A stretch of DNA of 64,000 nt from Dermatemys mawii (GCA_007922305.1 ML677335.1:41540949-41604948), one strand, 5' to 3'. Counted from the stretch's first letter, positions 1-12,634 are shown. Program-made: numbers and translations. The notes: generated from the sequence alone by a model not told the origin.

Positions 1-1875
1 CTTTTGTGGTTTGTATGTCCTCAGGACACAAACTAAACAGGTGAAGATCAAAGGAACCATTTCCTGGATATTAGATTAGGAAGCATTTAAGACAGCCTAC
101 CTGACAAAAGAAGATTGATTGATTAATTATCATTATTATTGGGGGTTGAAATGATGCTTTCCAAGGGCCTTGTTGTCCCCTCAATCTTTACGTACAGCAT
201 TCAGGGTTTCTGTCCCATTTTCCCCACTTCTGCCTGTATTACTTTTAATCTACACATTTTTACCACTTCTGCCTGAATTACTTTTAATCTATACATTTAT
301 TTCAATGACTAGTCTTAATGTGGGATAAAATAACCTAGGTTGGAAAGAGCTGCACATAAATGAGAAAACAATGAGTATGTCCATTGTGACGATTCGAAAA
401 GCACATGATATCTAAGAATAATAATCTTAAATCACTGGGTGCACCTTCCGTCAATAAATCTATTGAGGGAAGGAAGCACACATTGAAACTATCGTTAATG
501 ATCAGTAGGAGAGACTGCCAGAACCTGTCTTTCTCTGGGAGATGAAGCTGATCAGGTTGATAAGAAATTTACCCAAAGCCAACCATTTGGCCTATATAGT
601 TAATATGAAAGAGGATTATGATTTGCTAAAACGGAAAGGCACAGTGCAAAGCTCAGATGTGAGAAAAAGCCTCCAGTACCACGGAACAATGAATGAAAAC
701 AATAACAATGCCTCTTGTTATAACAGCTACATTTCCTACAGGAGGGCAGTTTTAATCCCTTTCTTCTTCTTGCATGACGGGATCTTTGTCCTTTTTATAG
801 CATCATTAACTTCCCTAAATAGTTCTTGCACATGTCTTTGGTAACTCCAGCATACAAATTAAACACAGAGAAATCTAGAGAACAGCCAGGAGAGCTAGAT
901 AACTAAGACAAAGAGGGACCTAGGGAAAGAGATGGAAGCAGAGCAAGCCAAATATCACAGATGCAATATCCACCCCCAGCAATTGCACATGATCATTATT
1001 AAGCGCCCCCCAAGAGAGAGAGAAAGATACCAGTAGGAGAGCCAAATGCCGCCAGTATAAAATCCAGTGTAGAACTCACAGAAACAGCCCAATAGGAGAA
1101 GAATATAACATGGGAATGAGCCAGTTGCTACAAGTGTAAACTCAATATGAACCCTCAAGAATAATATATATTCATATGTAGAACCTTCAAGGGATGAGAC
1201 AAGAGAAAGGAGCCAGTACAGAGACTGGAATGGATGCCATTGACTGGCAATTCCTACTGATCTGTCAAGCAAAACACAAATAGCTAGGAGAAGATGAAGA
1301 GCCAGCCAAGACATATCTTACTGGAATCCACTTTCTATGTTTATCGGATATTAGAGAAACTACACTAATAGCTGGGAGAGAGGGGATCTTGAAGTGAAAC
1401 AAGAATGGCTTTGATAGCCACCCTTTAACTCAGTGACTTAAGGGGAGTGAGACAAATGCCATACAAGGAAAAAAACAGTGGGACAAGAAAAGATAGCTTG
1501 AGTCACTGCACAGGCAGGTTATTAACCTAGCAGGAAGCTAAATACCATTGCTGCTGGTCCGAACTTCTTTGCAATGGCTTCCACTTTTGATTATTGCAAA
1601 AACTGTCCCTTTATATTAGATGTACCAAGAAAACACCATATAAATTTCCAGAGGTGTGGTCCATTGAGATGTTCTATTTCATGAGAAGTTACACTGAAGG
1701 AGACACCTTTGGCTCAGTGGCATTACAAAAATACTAAACAACAAATATCATTGCTGCCAAATATGAAACATTAAATTGAAAGCATGGTGTGTGGATAAAA
1801 TGATGCACTCCACAGAATACACCCTATAATATTGTGAATAGAGATAATCACAGGTGCGAAACAAATTGTAAATAA
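1..1875. other. Unassigned AT-rich non-coding sequence
   Basis: I see no gene, strong repeat or RNA in this stretch. The open frames at 542-844 (plus) and 955-1314 (minus) have low-complexity translations with no recognisable domain, no codon bias and no flanking splice signals, so I treat them as chance frames. Confidence 0.5.
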
Positions 1876-1942
1876 GGCCCAGATCCTCAGCTGGTCAGAG
1901 TCAATGGGGCTAGGCCAATTTACACTAGCTGACGGGCTGACC
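1876..1942. repeat. Palindromic repeat, CAGATCCTCAGCTGG family
   Basis: A short copy of a fold-back repeat. It begins with an arm reading CAGATCCTCAGCTGG, has a centre reading agtcaatggggct, and leaves through aatttacactagctga, roughly the reverse complement of the entry arm. The same family recurs at 4305-4392, 6568-6652, 38003-38070 and 58365-58447. In sauropsid genomes such sequences behave as dispersed MITE-like repeats; the exact family name is not certain. Confidence 0.6.
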
Positions 1943-3377
1943 AAAGTATTTTTACGTTCTTATAGACACATCATATAGATGAATCAACCAGCTACAACCA
2001 TTCTGATAATTCCTTATGTCAGGATGATATCGTTAGCCTGCTGGAGATTCCAAATTCAAGATACAGTAGCTAGACTGACAGAGCCAGAATGCCAGATTGT
2101 CATCTTGCCTCTAGATGTTGGCTGTCTAACTGCCTAACTTCCTAGCACTTTGCAGGATAGGCTGACTTATGGATGACACATCTATGAACATTACACAGAC
2201 TGCAACAACATCCTGTCTCTCATATAGGGCGGGATACAAACTTTAATACTTAACCCTATTTTGAAACAGGACTCTGATCTGGTCTCTGACTGACACATTT
2301 ATTGCCCTATTAGAACATGCGAAATGTCAGGAAAAGGCCTAACGTAGCTGCCCCTTTTTGACTGATCAACTTCTTGCTTTTTTAACTAGAGTCCTTACTC
2401 CTCTCCTTTTCCAGAGAGTGTCTAGAGTGGCTTGAACTCATTTACAATCCCCTTTGCAGTCATCACCTTTCAATGTATTTATTGGCTTAAATAATCCAGC
2501 CCTCGCTCTGCTACAAATGCATGGATTTCTTCATTGAGCAGTGCTGCAAGTTCAGATCTGGATTCAAACTTTTCAAAGTTTAGAGGATGCACAGATGATG
2601 AGCTTTGGTTCATTCTATTAAAGAGACCAGGCACAAAAGACTCAACAGAGCTGTGAACTTCAGATCTTGATTTAGATTTGAATGTTTCAAAGTTCTGGGA
2701 TGTCCAGATTCAGTTCCTTGGTTCAGATCCAGCTCTAGATTTTAGGCCAAGTCCTCTCATTCTGATCATAATCAAAGTTACCTAGTGTGCAGAGAGAGAC
2801 ACATGGCCAGAGACAAACCAAAAATATTTCATCTTAAAAAGATGTGAACTAGCACAAATTCCAGCTCCTAAGAGATTGTAGCAAACCAAATCTAACTAGA
2901 CGTGTGATACAATAGGCTTGCCTGAAATACCCATTAATTAAAAGCCCATTAATAATCATGGCCCAACATACTTTTCTGACATTCTGCTGCCTTATGTTTC
3001 AAGTCACTCATTTAGCTCCACATCTGCTGATCTGCTGGTATGCCCTAAATATCAATTTGAAACCATCAAATACAGAGCCTTTAGTAATTACGCTTCTCAG
3101 CTATTATAATTAATTTTTATTAATTTGCATAGCATCTTTGTTGCAGAGTGCTTTATAGCAAAATGGTGCTTATGGAGGCAGAGGGGTAGACAGTAAGGTA
3201 TCCTACAAAAATAAATGCCTATAGTAAAAAATGAAATAAACGCAAGCCACAAATAGAAGTATAAAAACAGCTTTTAAAAATGTATTTTTATTTTGTATTA
3301 CAAAAAAATTAAGAAAAAGAACATGGCAAATATATACAGAGATTGTGAACAAATATTTTAAAACACAAGCAGTCATT
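1943..3377. other. Unassigned sequence with an imperfect internal duplication
   Basis: No gene is visible. Around 2550-2740 two stretches share the motif TTCAGATC(T/C)nGAT followed about 20 bases later by TTTCAAAGTT and a GGATG or GGGATG end, giving an imperfect direct duplication about 130 bp apart. Similar GGATCTGGAT-rich text occurs near 9830-9860 and 11440-11570, suggesting an old low-copy repeat of unknown class. Confidence 0.4.
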
Positions 3378-3560
3378 AAATAATAATAGTTTGCTTTTAT
3401 ATATTACCTTCCATTTGAGGATCATTACCTTTACACGAGGAAGATATTGTCTGCATTTAGCAGAACCAAAGCAGAGAGATTAAATGACTTGCTCAAGTTC
3501 ACATAGCCATCCTATGTTGGAGTGGGGTTATAAACTCAGTGTCCCTTTGTCTTAACCACA
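3378..3560 (-). repeat. MIR-like SINE fragment (reverse orientation)
   Basis: The order of landmarks fits a MIR-type SINE read backwards: AT-rich tail, then a degenerate version of 'cattttacagatgaggaaactgaggc', then GATTAAATGACTTGCTCAAGTT and CACATAGCC, then the tRNA-related part ending in cttaaccac. An associated tail-like segment (aaagagtttacaatcta) follows at about 3750-3775. Assignment rests on motif order, not on an alignment. Confidence 0.55.
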
Positions 3561-3785
3561 AGAGTTGTATGAGTTGTTACAATCAGAACTAGTGTAAAAA
3601 TTCTCAGAGTACAATGAATCCAACCCAAGGACCAAGAAAGCAAACAACATGCTACAAGAAACAAGACACTAAAAGATAACCAGAGTAACACACATAATAA
3701 TTCATAAGGCACTGTGTAGCTTACAACCCTAGATAAAGCCATGTCCCTTCCCTAAAGAGTTTACAATCTATATGGTCATAAGGAA

Positions 3786-3850
3786 GTCGCATGGGCCACA
3801 GCTGTGTGGCGACTGGGCCACAAGTGGCCCATGAACTGAGAACCACTGAT
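3786..3850. repeat. hAT-like terminal fragment
   Basis: The segment ends in gaactgagaaccactgat. AGAACCACTG is the outward-reading end of several hAT-type MITEs with CAGTGGTTCT termini. Only one end is present, so this is a truncated copy. Comparable start-like pieces (cagtgtttctcaa) occur at 40695 and 53452. Confidence 0.4.
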
Positions 3851-4041
3851 ATAGAGCGTTTAGCTCAATGACCCCCAATGCTCAGCAAATTGCTATACAT
3901 AGACACAGATCATTTTCCCCCATATCTGAAATATAGGCTTGTTTGGTGAAAAAAGTAGCAACAAATAACAAACAACAGCTACACTACATGAGAGTTCAGG
4001 ACAGATAAAAAGACTGCAGGAAGAATGTAACTGTGCAGGAA

Positions 4042-4223
4042 CAGGGCTGGCTCTAGCTTTTTTGCTGCCACAAGCAGCAAGTTCGCTGAAGCCAAAAAAA
4101 CCCAAAAACCCACAACCAACAAAAGCCCGGAATGTGCTGCCCCAAGATTGGCCAGAATGCCACACCTTATAACGTGCCACCCCCAGCATGTGCTTCCTCT
4201 TCTGGTGCCTAGAGCCGGCCCTG
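4042..4223. mobile_element. Small hAT-type MITE, CAGGGC(T/C)GGCTC termini
   Basis: The element starts CAGGGCTGGCTCTAG and ends CTAGAGCCGGCCCTG, a 15-bp terminal inverted repeat with one mismatch. The flanks tgcaggaa and tgcagaac match at six of eight positions, consistent with a decayed 8-bp hAT target-site duplication. The interior is not coding. The same family, in the opposite orientation and longer, lies at 31822-32080. Confidence 0.75.
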
Positions 4224-4304
4224 TGCAGAACATTAATGTTGTTCCTAACTTGAATATTTTCAAACTATACTCTGAGTGGCTTGTTTGGTTTCTGACTTGC
4301 TCAG

Positions 4305-4392
4305 AGGGCCAGATCCACAGCCAGTGTAAATTAGAATAGTTCCATTGACTTCAATATATCCGGCTGATTTACACCAACTGGGGAACTAGCCC
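4305..4392. repeat. Palindromic repeat, CAGATCCTCAGC family
   Basis: The arms read gggccagatcca...cagtgtaaat on the left and gatttacaccaactgggg on the right, around the centre ttccattgacttcaat. It is a diverged member of the family at 1876-1942 and ends about 5 bp before the target-site duplication of the next hAT element. Confidence 0.65.
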
Positions 4393-4396
4393 CTCT

Positions 4397-4404
4397 CTAT
4401 AAAG
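4397..4404. repeat. 8-bp target-site duplication, left copy (ctataaag)
   Basis: CTATAAAG immediately left of the hAT element is repeated exactly at 5140-5147 immediately right of it. Eight-base duplications are the signature of hAT transposition. Confidence 0.9.
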
Positions 4405-5139
4405 CAGGGGTGGGAAACCTTTTTTCTATCGAGGGCCATAGACCGACAGAAAAAAATCACTCACAAGCCACACACAGCCCCGCGGGGGGTGGGGAGGGCA
4501 CAGAGGTTCAGGACTTCCCCGAGGCTCTGGGATGGGGTCAGAAATGAGAGGTTCAGAGTATGGGAGGGGGCTCCAGGCTGGGGTCAAGGGGTTTGGAGTG
4601 TGGGAGTGGACTCAGGACTGGGGCAAGGGGTTGAGGTGCAGGAGGGGCTCATGGCTGGGGCAAGTGGTTTGAGATGGGGGAGAAGGTGAAGGGTGCGGGG
4701 TCCGGCCGGGCGCCGCTCACCTCAGGTGGCTCCCAGTCAGTGGTGCAGCAGGGCTAAGGCAAGTTCCCTTGCTGCCCTGGCCCCACACCGCTCCCGGAAG
4801 CGGCCATGATGTGGCCAGGCAGTTCTGAGCAGTGTGCGCTACCCATGCCCACAGGCACCACCCCCAAAGCTCCCATTGGCTGCAATTCCAGCCAATGGGA
4901 GCTGCAGGGGCAGGTACATGCAGACTTGGAGCTTCCTGATCTCCCCTGCACCTAGGGGCTGCAGTGACAGCCAACCAGCCTGGCACCCTAGCTTCCCAGT
5001 GCAGCAGGGTAAACCAGCGCTCACAGCTCCAGCTCCAAGAGGAGGGGGAAGCCAAGGCTCAGGGCTTCCAGCCTGCAGTGTGGAGATTTACCACGGGCCA
5101 TATGAAATTAAGCAGGGGGCCACAGGTTCCCCACCCTTG
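4405..5139. mobile_element. Non-autonomous hAT element (735 bp) with intact TSD
   Basis: The ends read CAGGGGTGGGAAACCT and AGGTTCCCCACCCTTG, a 16-bp terminal inverted repeat with two mismatches, flanked by perfect CTATAAAG duplications. The inside is GC-rich, with a G-rich run of tggggtcaagg-type minisatellite text (about 4500-4690) and a perfect 15-bp-arm hairpin at 4868-4903 containing ATTGG/CCAAT. Open frames inside (4489-4689, 4834-5145 plus; 4717-5055 minus) are by-products of GC richness; no transposase domain is visible. Such elements depend on an hAT transposase supplied from elsewhere. Confidence 0.9.
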
Positions 5140-5147
5140 CTATAAAG
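5140..5147. repeat. 8-bp target-site duplication, right copy (ctataaag)
   Basis: Exact partner of 4397-4404. Confidence 0.9.
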
Positions 5148-6567
5148 CGATACTACAAAATTACATAGATTGCAAAGTCAAGATCTCAAAAGTTAGGAAT
5201 TCCCAGATTTACAGTTGCCTTTAAACTTTCATTCTCCTCCCGTGTGTGTCCAAACCTGTTCAATGAATGAGGCAGGGGTCCTATGAAAAAACTGATATGA
5301 GATCACAGAATCAAAGACTATCATAATGCATATGCACAAAGGGGCAAGATTAAGGTAAAAGTGCTCTCTCCCAACTTGAGGGAGTTCAGAAAGCACCTGC
5401 CTCCAGAGACAGCAATGGGATACTGTACTTGGACAATGTGTCAGGCCTGGGTAAAGAGGGGGACATACTGAAGGACTGAAGACCTAGGCCTGGATTTCCA
5501 CATACTACTACAGCTACTCCTGCAGTCCGAGGCGATGCATGGGGTAGGACACACAGGGTAATATGCCCCCGCTCCATTTGCTGCTTGGCTTGTACTGAGC
5601 ATGCTCCCATAGACCGAGCATGCTCAGTAATATCTACTGAAGCTGCTGTCCTCACTCTGCCCCCACTCCACCCCACAGTAGGCAGGTACTAATCCTCTCT
5701 GCCTGCAACTCCCAGGGCAGTGTGACATCTCATCTATTATTCTGGCTTGCTGTCAAAATTTTCCTATGGTATGCAAGTGAGAGAAAGAAAATGTCAATGT
5801 TTAACAGTTTCTGTTTACTGCTCCTAAATAGAAGTTCATGAGGTGGGGAGGGGAGGGCACTTTTCTAGCCAGAGGGCTTTCTCCCTGTTGAATTTCAAAG
5901 GTTTGCTGCCAACAATGGAGGTTTTAGAGATTCTGAAAAAAGGCTATAAAATCTTATGCAACAGAATGTGTAAGGCAACCTCAATATCAGGGTCATTACC
6001 AAAATCCCCTATAGGAAAAGTTATGACCTTCAACATTATGCACATTATAAACAAAAAATGATATTTTAGAGCCTTCTTTAAAATCTTGGAAATAGCAACC
6101 CAGATTAGATATTCACACTGTGAAGTTTGTGCACATTCAAAATATTTTTGTTCTTAATAATATCTTCAGGTCCAGTGCCAGTCGGAAGTGTTGCTTTAAT
6201 AGGTGCTCTAGCAGACTATACAATTTCTTTGCAAAAATGTGATAGCACTAATTGCTTTGTATATTAATACTAAGTTTTGGTGACATCAAGCAAACTATGT
6301 CAGAAGTTGAAGGAGGAAAAAATCCCGGGTTCTTCGGGTTTTACATTTCGGTATTACTTCAGCCAGAGTGTGAGTTAATTCAAGATAATTTTTGTTCTTG
6401 GTTATGGGAAACAAATGTATTCCTTTGTTGTGCGTTGAGTGAGAAAAAAAATCTGAGTTTTAACCCCATGATGTCTTAGATTTCTTTCAAAAAGTAAAGT
6501 AGCAATCACCATCTCTAAAATGTTCCATCTATTTTTTAAAGAGATGGACAAATGTAATGGCTTGTAG
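5148..6567. other. Unassigned non-coding sequence
   Basis: No gene, RNA or strong repeat seen. The frames at 5386-5676 (minus), 5843-6061 and 6252-6479 (plus) have no recognisable domain and no supporting splice or codon signal. Confidence 0.45.
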
Positions 6568-6652
6568 CTAGATCGTCAGCCATTGTAAATTGGCATAGCT
6601 CTACTGATTTCATTAGAGCTACGTAGATTTATACTGGCTGAATATTTGGCCC
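6568..6652. repeat. Palindromic repeat, diverged CAGATCCTCAGC family
   Basis: Left arm gatcgtcagccattgtaaat, centre tactgatttcattag, right arm gatttatactggctgaatatt. Diverged but keeps the arm-centre-arm order of the family. Confidence 0.55.
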
Positions 6653-9600
6653 TATACAGTCTCTTAGTACTCAGTTAAAAGTACTTACTCTTGCTGGAAG
6701 CAGTCCACGCTAAACATTAACCTTATTAAAAAACAAGAAAACCTTATATTGTTCCTAAGGGCTAATGAAAAGGTGCAACCAGCACTTAACGTGCTTCTCA
6801 TTTTTATTTTTATTTTGCTGCTAAATGTCAATTGTGCTCTTTAAATCAGTGAAATGCACACTCATTAACCAAACTGAACTGAAAGAAATAGTATAATGAT
6901 TCATATGAAAGTTTTTCTAGGCACAAATCTGTGAATAAATGTGGGTTTTTTTTAAAAAAATGCAGTTTTAGGTTTTCTTTATTCTTCATTACATATTATC
7001 AAAATGTGATCAAGGTACATTCTAGCTGGCTGTCTCCAAGCAAATTACAGTACGGTTTGAGGTTCCTACTTATAGTTGACATGTAACTCCATCAATCATG
7101 TTTGTTTTCATCATAAATTACAGAAATCCCCACACACTTTATGGTTCACCATATTTTATACAACCCTGCTCTCCTTTTTTAAAATATCCCTGGCAATAGT
7201 ATACAAAAAATTGTTTAATCTACATTGGTTTCAATATATAAAAAGTCAAACCAAGTTTTCCATCAACTTGACATTGAGCTCTGTAATTATTCCTGAAAGT
7301 TCTGTTTTGGAGACTGTCTCCAACTGTGCTAATTTTATAAATATCCTGGGTTTCTAAATCCTGACTGCAGGTCTGCCTTAGCCTAAATAAGAAGGAATTC
7401 CATAGCTTCTAAAGGATTCGCCATACTTCTACCAGGATGATATTTTAGCCCAGTTTTGTGGAGACAAACTGTCATTCGACTTTGACGGGCAAAACCTCAA
7501 GGATAATGATGAGACCCAAATGGGAGTATTGAAACCATAATGTGAAACATACATTTCTGAGGCATGAAATCTGTACCACACAAACTCAAAGCATTCTAGT
7601 ACACAATCTGAATTCATGTTCTAAGTGAAGAAGGGACCCAGAGATGATCTCATCTTTCAAGTCTTGGTTTCTCACCCGTAACCATGTATGCAAACATATT
7701 TAAACACCTACAAAGAGTCTTGTATGCACAATGCATGTATGCACACACACACACTAGCTAATGTTAAGGATCATAACCTCAGTTTAAGCACTTACTTTCT
7801 GTTTTAATTTAAGGCATGATTTTAAACCTATCTGGTTAAAGTAATGAGGAAGATTGTGTGGACACATTTTATTTCTGTTTAAACAAATCTGAATGTGTTT
7901 TATTTCAAGTCCATTAGAAACAGGTTTTAGCTAAACCAAAATAAGCCACATTTAACCAAAATAAAAATGTGAGCACTGGTTTAACTAAACCGGTTTAAAA
8001 ACTGATTTAAATTATACCCATTCAACTTTTGCAGTAGAAGCTCTAAATCTTGTTACCCAAGTTGTTACAGAGCATGCATCTATTTAATTTGAACATGCAC
8101 ACAACTATCTTCAGACCTAGCACACTTTTTTTAAAAAGGATATGCAATGTTACATCATTCAAGATATTTTACCAAATATCTATCCAAAGAGAAAGTAAGG
8201 AGGATATATTGGTTAGCATGTCATCAAATATGATTCTTTCTGAACGAGGAGTCATGAGGAAAAAAAGAATTAAAGGGACATACTCTCTCATGTGCATAGT
8301 TCCAATTAATCTATCATCTTGGTATCTTGCCATTAACAAGAATTATCTGTGCTAATCAAGTGGGAGAATGGACACCACTAGTGGTCCTCCTGGTTCCAAA
8401 CATCTATAACAATTTTGCAAAATTAAATTTGAATAAATATTCCCAAGACCACAATATGAGTTGAATACATTGTAGTTTCATAAATGTGTAAGAAAATAAT
8501 AAAATGTTGTTATGTGAAAGGGAAGAATAGGCCAGCTACAGGAGAGGATGTGCAAAGAAAGGAAGAAGAGCAGAAAGATGCATGAACTATTTCCCCCATA
8601 GTGCGGTTCTTACTTCTGGCTACCATTTTTGTGAAGCAGGGAAGATGGCTACAAGAGGCCAAACAACCAAATTCAGTTCTCTTCCTGACCCTCCAGAGAA
8701 AATTTCCCTCTTCCCACCTTCTCCTGCCCCCCAAGAGTCAGTTATTTGGGATAATTATCTCTTTCAAGAGCCAAGAGACTAAGAAAATACCAGTAATGTA
8801 TCGGATCAGCCATTCTTGTCCAAGATATACATAAGTCAGGAGAAATGGGCAATGAAACATCCATTTTAAAACAGACGTCAGGAAAAACAAACCAACAAAA
8901 AGCCCCAAACCCAGAAGGCTAAAAACACCTCCCCAAAATATCATCAAGCAAGAAGAACTTTAAGAAGGGAACAAAACTTATGTTCCTCACTAGACTCTTT
9001 TTTATCAGAAAAGAAATTTATAATCCTATGTGTCTCTGCAATATTTCCTGCTTCACCCTAGTTGCTTTCAAATTCCCTTCCCAACATAAAGGCAAAGCAT
9101 CGATGAAAAGAAAATTGATGTTCCGGTGTGCGAGAGCCCTCACAATGATTACAGCCAAACAGCAATTGGCACGAATGGAGCCAACATTTAATACTGTTTT
9201 AAGGTATAATTAAAAAGGAGAGCTGCTCAGAACAGGCTATTCACTATAAAATATGGCAGGTACACACCACAAACACTCCACAAGCTCCCTCTCCCCTCAT
9301 GCAATGGGAGCCTGAAACCCAGCAGATGAAAATGTATGTTGGGTTTACAAAAGCACTGCACAATAACACTTAGGGGCCTCTGAGCACGTAATGGATTTTG
9401 GCATCCTGCTCAACCTGTCATTAAGGGTGGCACCTGGAAGATTTAGGGCTGGAGTTTGCCTCATCCCTATCTCACAGATAGAGTGCTATAAAAGGTTGGG
9501 CTCTCTCATTGCTTGTCTGGTCACAGTCGGATTAAGGGGATTTAATAGCAGAATAAATAGAAACAGATTAGTTGTTAGGTGGCATGTCTCCTATTGTTTG

Positions 9601-11898
9601 ACTTGACTAACACCGCCATTTAAGGAGGTGGTAAAGTGGAGGGGAAAACCACAGCAGTATAGCTGCAAGGTACAATAGGTACAGAAAAATAAGCTATTTC
9701 GCTGAATGAAATGGGGAAGGTATGATCTGCTCGTCACCAGGATTTTAGAGAGATTACCAAATCTGGAGGAGTTCAGTTATCTGGGGTTTTGGTTCAGTCC
9801 ATTATAGCGCGAAAGACCAGCTGCATAGCTTGGATCTGGATCTGAACATCTGCCTGAAGTTGGGCGGTTTTCAAGCACCCTTCTAGCCTTCTAACAAATC
9901 CAGACCCTGTAGCACATGTGGGTACACAGAACTGTGCATTTAGTAAAAAATCTGGCATTATGCCTGCCTCTCTGAGGTCAGATTCAGATCCTACATGCAT
10001 GCAGTAACCAACTGGACAACATATTTTCAGCAAGATGTGCCCATGTATCTGAGAGAAGAGCCACCGATGTGAACACAGATTCATCCTCTACTCTTGCATG
10101 AAAAACACCCTCAGTTCCAAAGTGTGGAAGTCAGATTTGATTTTTCCATTAGGTAGCTGGCAAATTTTCAGGCTACTTGACAGTACAGTATTAGTTGCCC
10201 CTTGCCTAGAAGATTGGAAATTGAGCTCATCCCCACCTCTAAACAGCCAGTGATGGTGTTATTCTTTTTAACTAAAGAAAAAACACCGCCCACCATTGGT
10301 GATGTGTGGGGCATGTGACAGATCAGCTATGTAGAAGGCCAAGTGGAGAACAACCAACTTGTGGATTTTAGGGTTCAAACACATGAAAGAAAATAAGCTT
10401 CTACAAATTAAGTTAATCAAATTAAACTCAATGGCTTCTTGCAGTCAGGGGCACTATGTAAAACCATGTGGACCTCTTAAAGCTTGCCCTCCTCCTCCTC
10501 CCATTGTTTAGTCTGACACTTAGATAAGGCTGATTATTAATTTTCCCTTAAAACAGTTTCTTAATGGAAAGTTGGGGTTTGACTATACACATCTTTCTGT
10601 GCAAAATTTCAGTTCTTTGTGAAAAAACTGAAACATTTTCAATTTTGCAATGAAAAGGTGAAGTTTTCCAAGGGAGACAGGGGGAAACATTTCCCGACCA
10701 ACTCTACCCAAGGTCTAGAGGAAGAGACTACTGGGAACTCATTCCTCCTATAATCTCTAAGGATAAGGCAATTCACTCCACCTGAATTCAGGCATATTCA
10801 CCCCAATATGGAGCTTCTTAGTAATTACTCCAATGTGGGTAGCTTTTCTGCCTAGGAATGGCACTATTAATCCTCTTCCTGCTGAGCTGGAGGCGGTTTA
10901 CACAACTTCCTATGCAGCACAATTTGGCCAACAGGGGAAGATGCCCATGTTAGTCAGGTTCCTTCATACCAAATGTTTAAAATATATATCGTAAAAGCTT
11001 AGTGCCTTGGCTTGTTGGAATCCCTTGCTAGGGAGGAAATTAGAAGAGGAAATACAATTTTGGATCACCCAGTATTTTGCAATTTGCAGTGCTTCAGAAA
11101 CCAGCCAGCAGACAAGATGAGCGCTGCTGTCTTAAAACCTAGCATGCCTAAATTGATAACCCCTGCCCAATATCTTTACAAACATGCACATGGTTGGGTC
11201 CATCAGCAGGGACTGAACACAGGATATGCGGATCTAAAAGCATACATCTCAAACAGTTGTGCTCAAGAATCAGGTCTTTTGGCTCAGAATCAGAAGCAGA
11301 CTGCCAACTTTATGTGGGCCAGTCACTAGGGCGGGGACAGACACATTTGGCTAATATTTTTGTACTACCTCCCTTCAGATTTCAAAACTACATACAGAGT
11401 CCACTAACAGAGAAAACAATAGCTGGGCTCAAGATGCTAAAATCTGATCTCCGTTTGGATCTGGATTTTTACTACATTACAATTAGGAGATTGCCTGGGT
11501 TGAAGCCCAGATATTAAGATGAAGGCCATTGCAAATTCAGATGTAGGTTTGGATTTTCGGATCCACAGTGTGTGTTAAAAATGGTAGTCACATCTCTTTG
11601 CATATGTCAACATCTGACATTCTTACCAGTAAAAGGATGCAGGAGCCAATGAGAAATCTGTTCATTTCAGGCATCTTCTAAAGACATCAGGAGTCTGATG
11701 GAGTAGCGGAACAGTTTGGCATTGAAATCAAGCTCTTCTGAAACAGCAAGGATTAAGCAGAGTTCATAGGATTTTTATGACATTTATAAGCCCATCATAT
11801 GTTACATATTAATGATAGAAGCAGCACATTCTAATTACACTCCCCATGTCAAGCCTATTTAATTAACAGCACTAAAATGTGGATTAAAATGATAAAAT
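6653..11898. other. Long unassigned AT-rich stretch
   Basis: Five kilobases without a recognisable gene. A short CA run lies at 7741-7754. Between 10595 and 10700 there is old repeat-like text (aaatttcagttc...gaaacattttcaattttgc). Many short frames occur (for example 8050-8355, 9794-10084 minus, 11012-11329) but none has a domain. The segment 9440-9640 is free of repeat signatures and could hold conserved non-coding sequence, which cannot be judged here. Confidence 0.45.
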
Positions 11899-11903
11899 CT
11901 AAG
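11899..11903. repeat. 5-bp target-site duplication, left copy (ctaag)
   Basis: CTAAG directly precedes the LTR and is repeated exactly at 12750-12754 after it. Confidence 0.85.
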
Positions 11904-12025
11904 TGTAGCGGGGCGGTCTGGTGCCCAGCCGCCCCGCGGAGGGCCGAGCCTCCCCAGAGACAGGAGGGGGCGGAGCTGGAGAAACCTGCGCCCCTCCCCC
12001 AGAGGTCAGCCGGCCGACCCGGAAG

Positions 12026-12034
12026 GATAAAAGC
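12026..12034 (+). promoter_or_regulatory. TATA-like box in LTR
   Basis: gataaaagc sits about 120 bp inside the LTR in an otherwise GC-rich context, a usual place for the U3 core promoter. Function not shown. Confidence 0.45.
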
Positions 12035-12139
12035 TCGGCCTCGGAGCTCACTCCGGAGGGAGCCACCGGAGGAGCGAGAGGCTACGGCCAGAGCTCCTGA
12101 CCGGGAAGCCCCGGTGACCCAGTTGGAGCCCGGGAATTG

Positions 12140-12310
12140 GCCGAGCCTGCCCTGCGCCCGCTACCCAGAGGAGGAGGAGGAGGGACCGAGCCTCCCCAGT
12201 CCGTGCTACAACGAGGAGCTTCCCAGCCTGCCCTGCGCCCGCTACCCGGAGGAAGAAGGACCGAGCCTCCCCAGTCCAGGCTACTCCGAGGAGCTGCCGC
12301 CCCTGCCGCC
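12140..12310 (+). repeat. In-phase imperfect tandem repeat inside the LTR
   Basis: Two long copies of a unit containing CCTGCCCTGCGCCCGCTACC, then a GAGGA-rich run, then ACCGAGCCTCCCCAGTCC and a GAGGAGCT end, begin near 12146 and 12226. Copies differ in the number of GAG/GAA triplets, so the plus-strand frame at 11877-12404 stays open through both. That frame starts outside the LTR and encodes only acidic, proline-rich text, so I regard it as a by-product. Confidence 0.65.
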
Positions 12311-12624
12311 AGACAGCGACTCAGAGGAGCCCATGGAGGTCACCACGCCTCCCCAGGTACCCTTTGAGGGGGAGTTTGGAAGTGGCCCGGGGGATGAGTG
12401 TTGAACCTAAGTCAGTGTGTTGCGGTCTGGATCCCCACTGACTGCAGCTGGTTTGTAACCGCTGCTAGGGCCCCGGGCCGGGACGCAGTGGAGCGGGTGG
12501 GCCTGCGTCCCCCCTGCCACCCTTAACCGTGGGTGGCAGTCTCCCCCTCAGCCCGCCGTCATTCCTCGCGGTCTGCTGCTGCTCAGCCCCTGTTTGAGGG
12601 TCTGAGCCCCTGACTATTCCCCGT

Positions 12625-12634
12625 NNNNNNNNNN
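12625..12634. other. Assembly gap (10 N)
   Basis: Ten undetermined bases inside the GC-rich LTR. The real gap size is unknown. Confidence 1.

Noticed and set aside
4489..5224. Several overlapping frames on both strands
   Set aside because: All lie within or at the edge of a non-autonomous hAT element with no stop-poor conserved domain.
11877..12404. 175-codon frame as a real gene
   Set aside because: It begins in AT-rich flank outside the LTR and runs into GC-rich LTR text; the product is low-complexity acidic and proline-rich. Explained by composition and tandem repeats.
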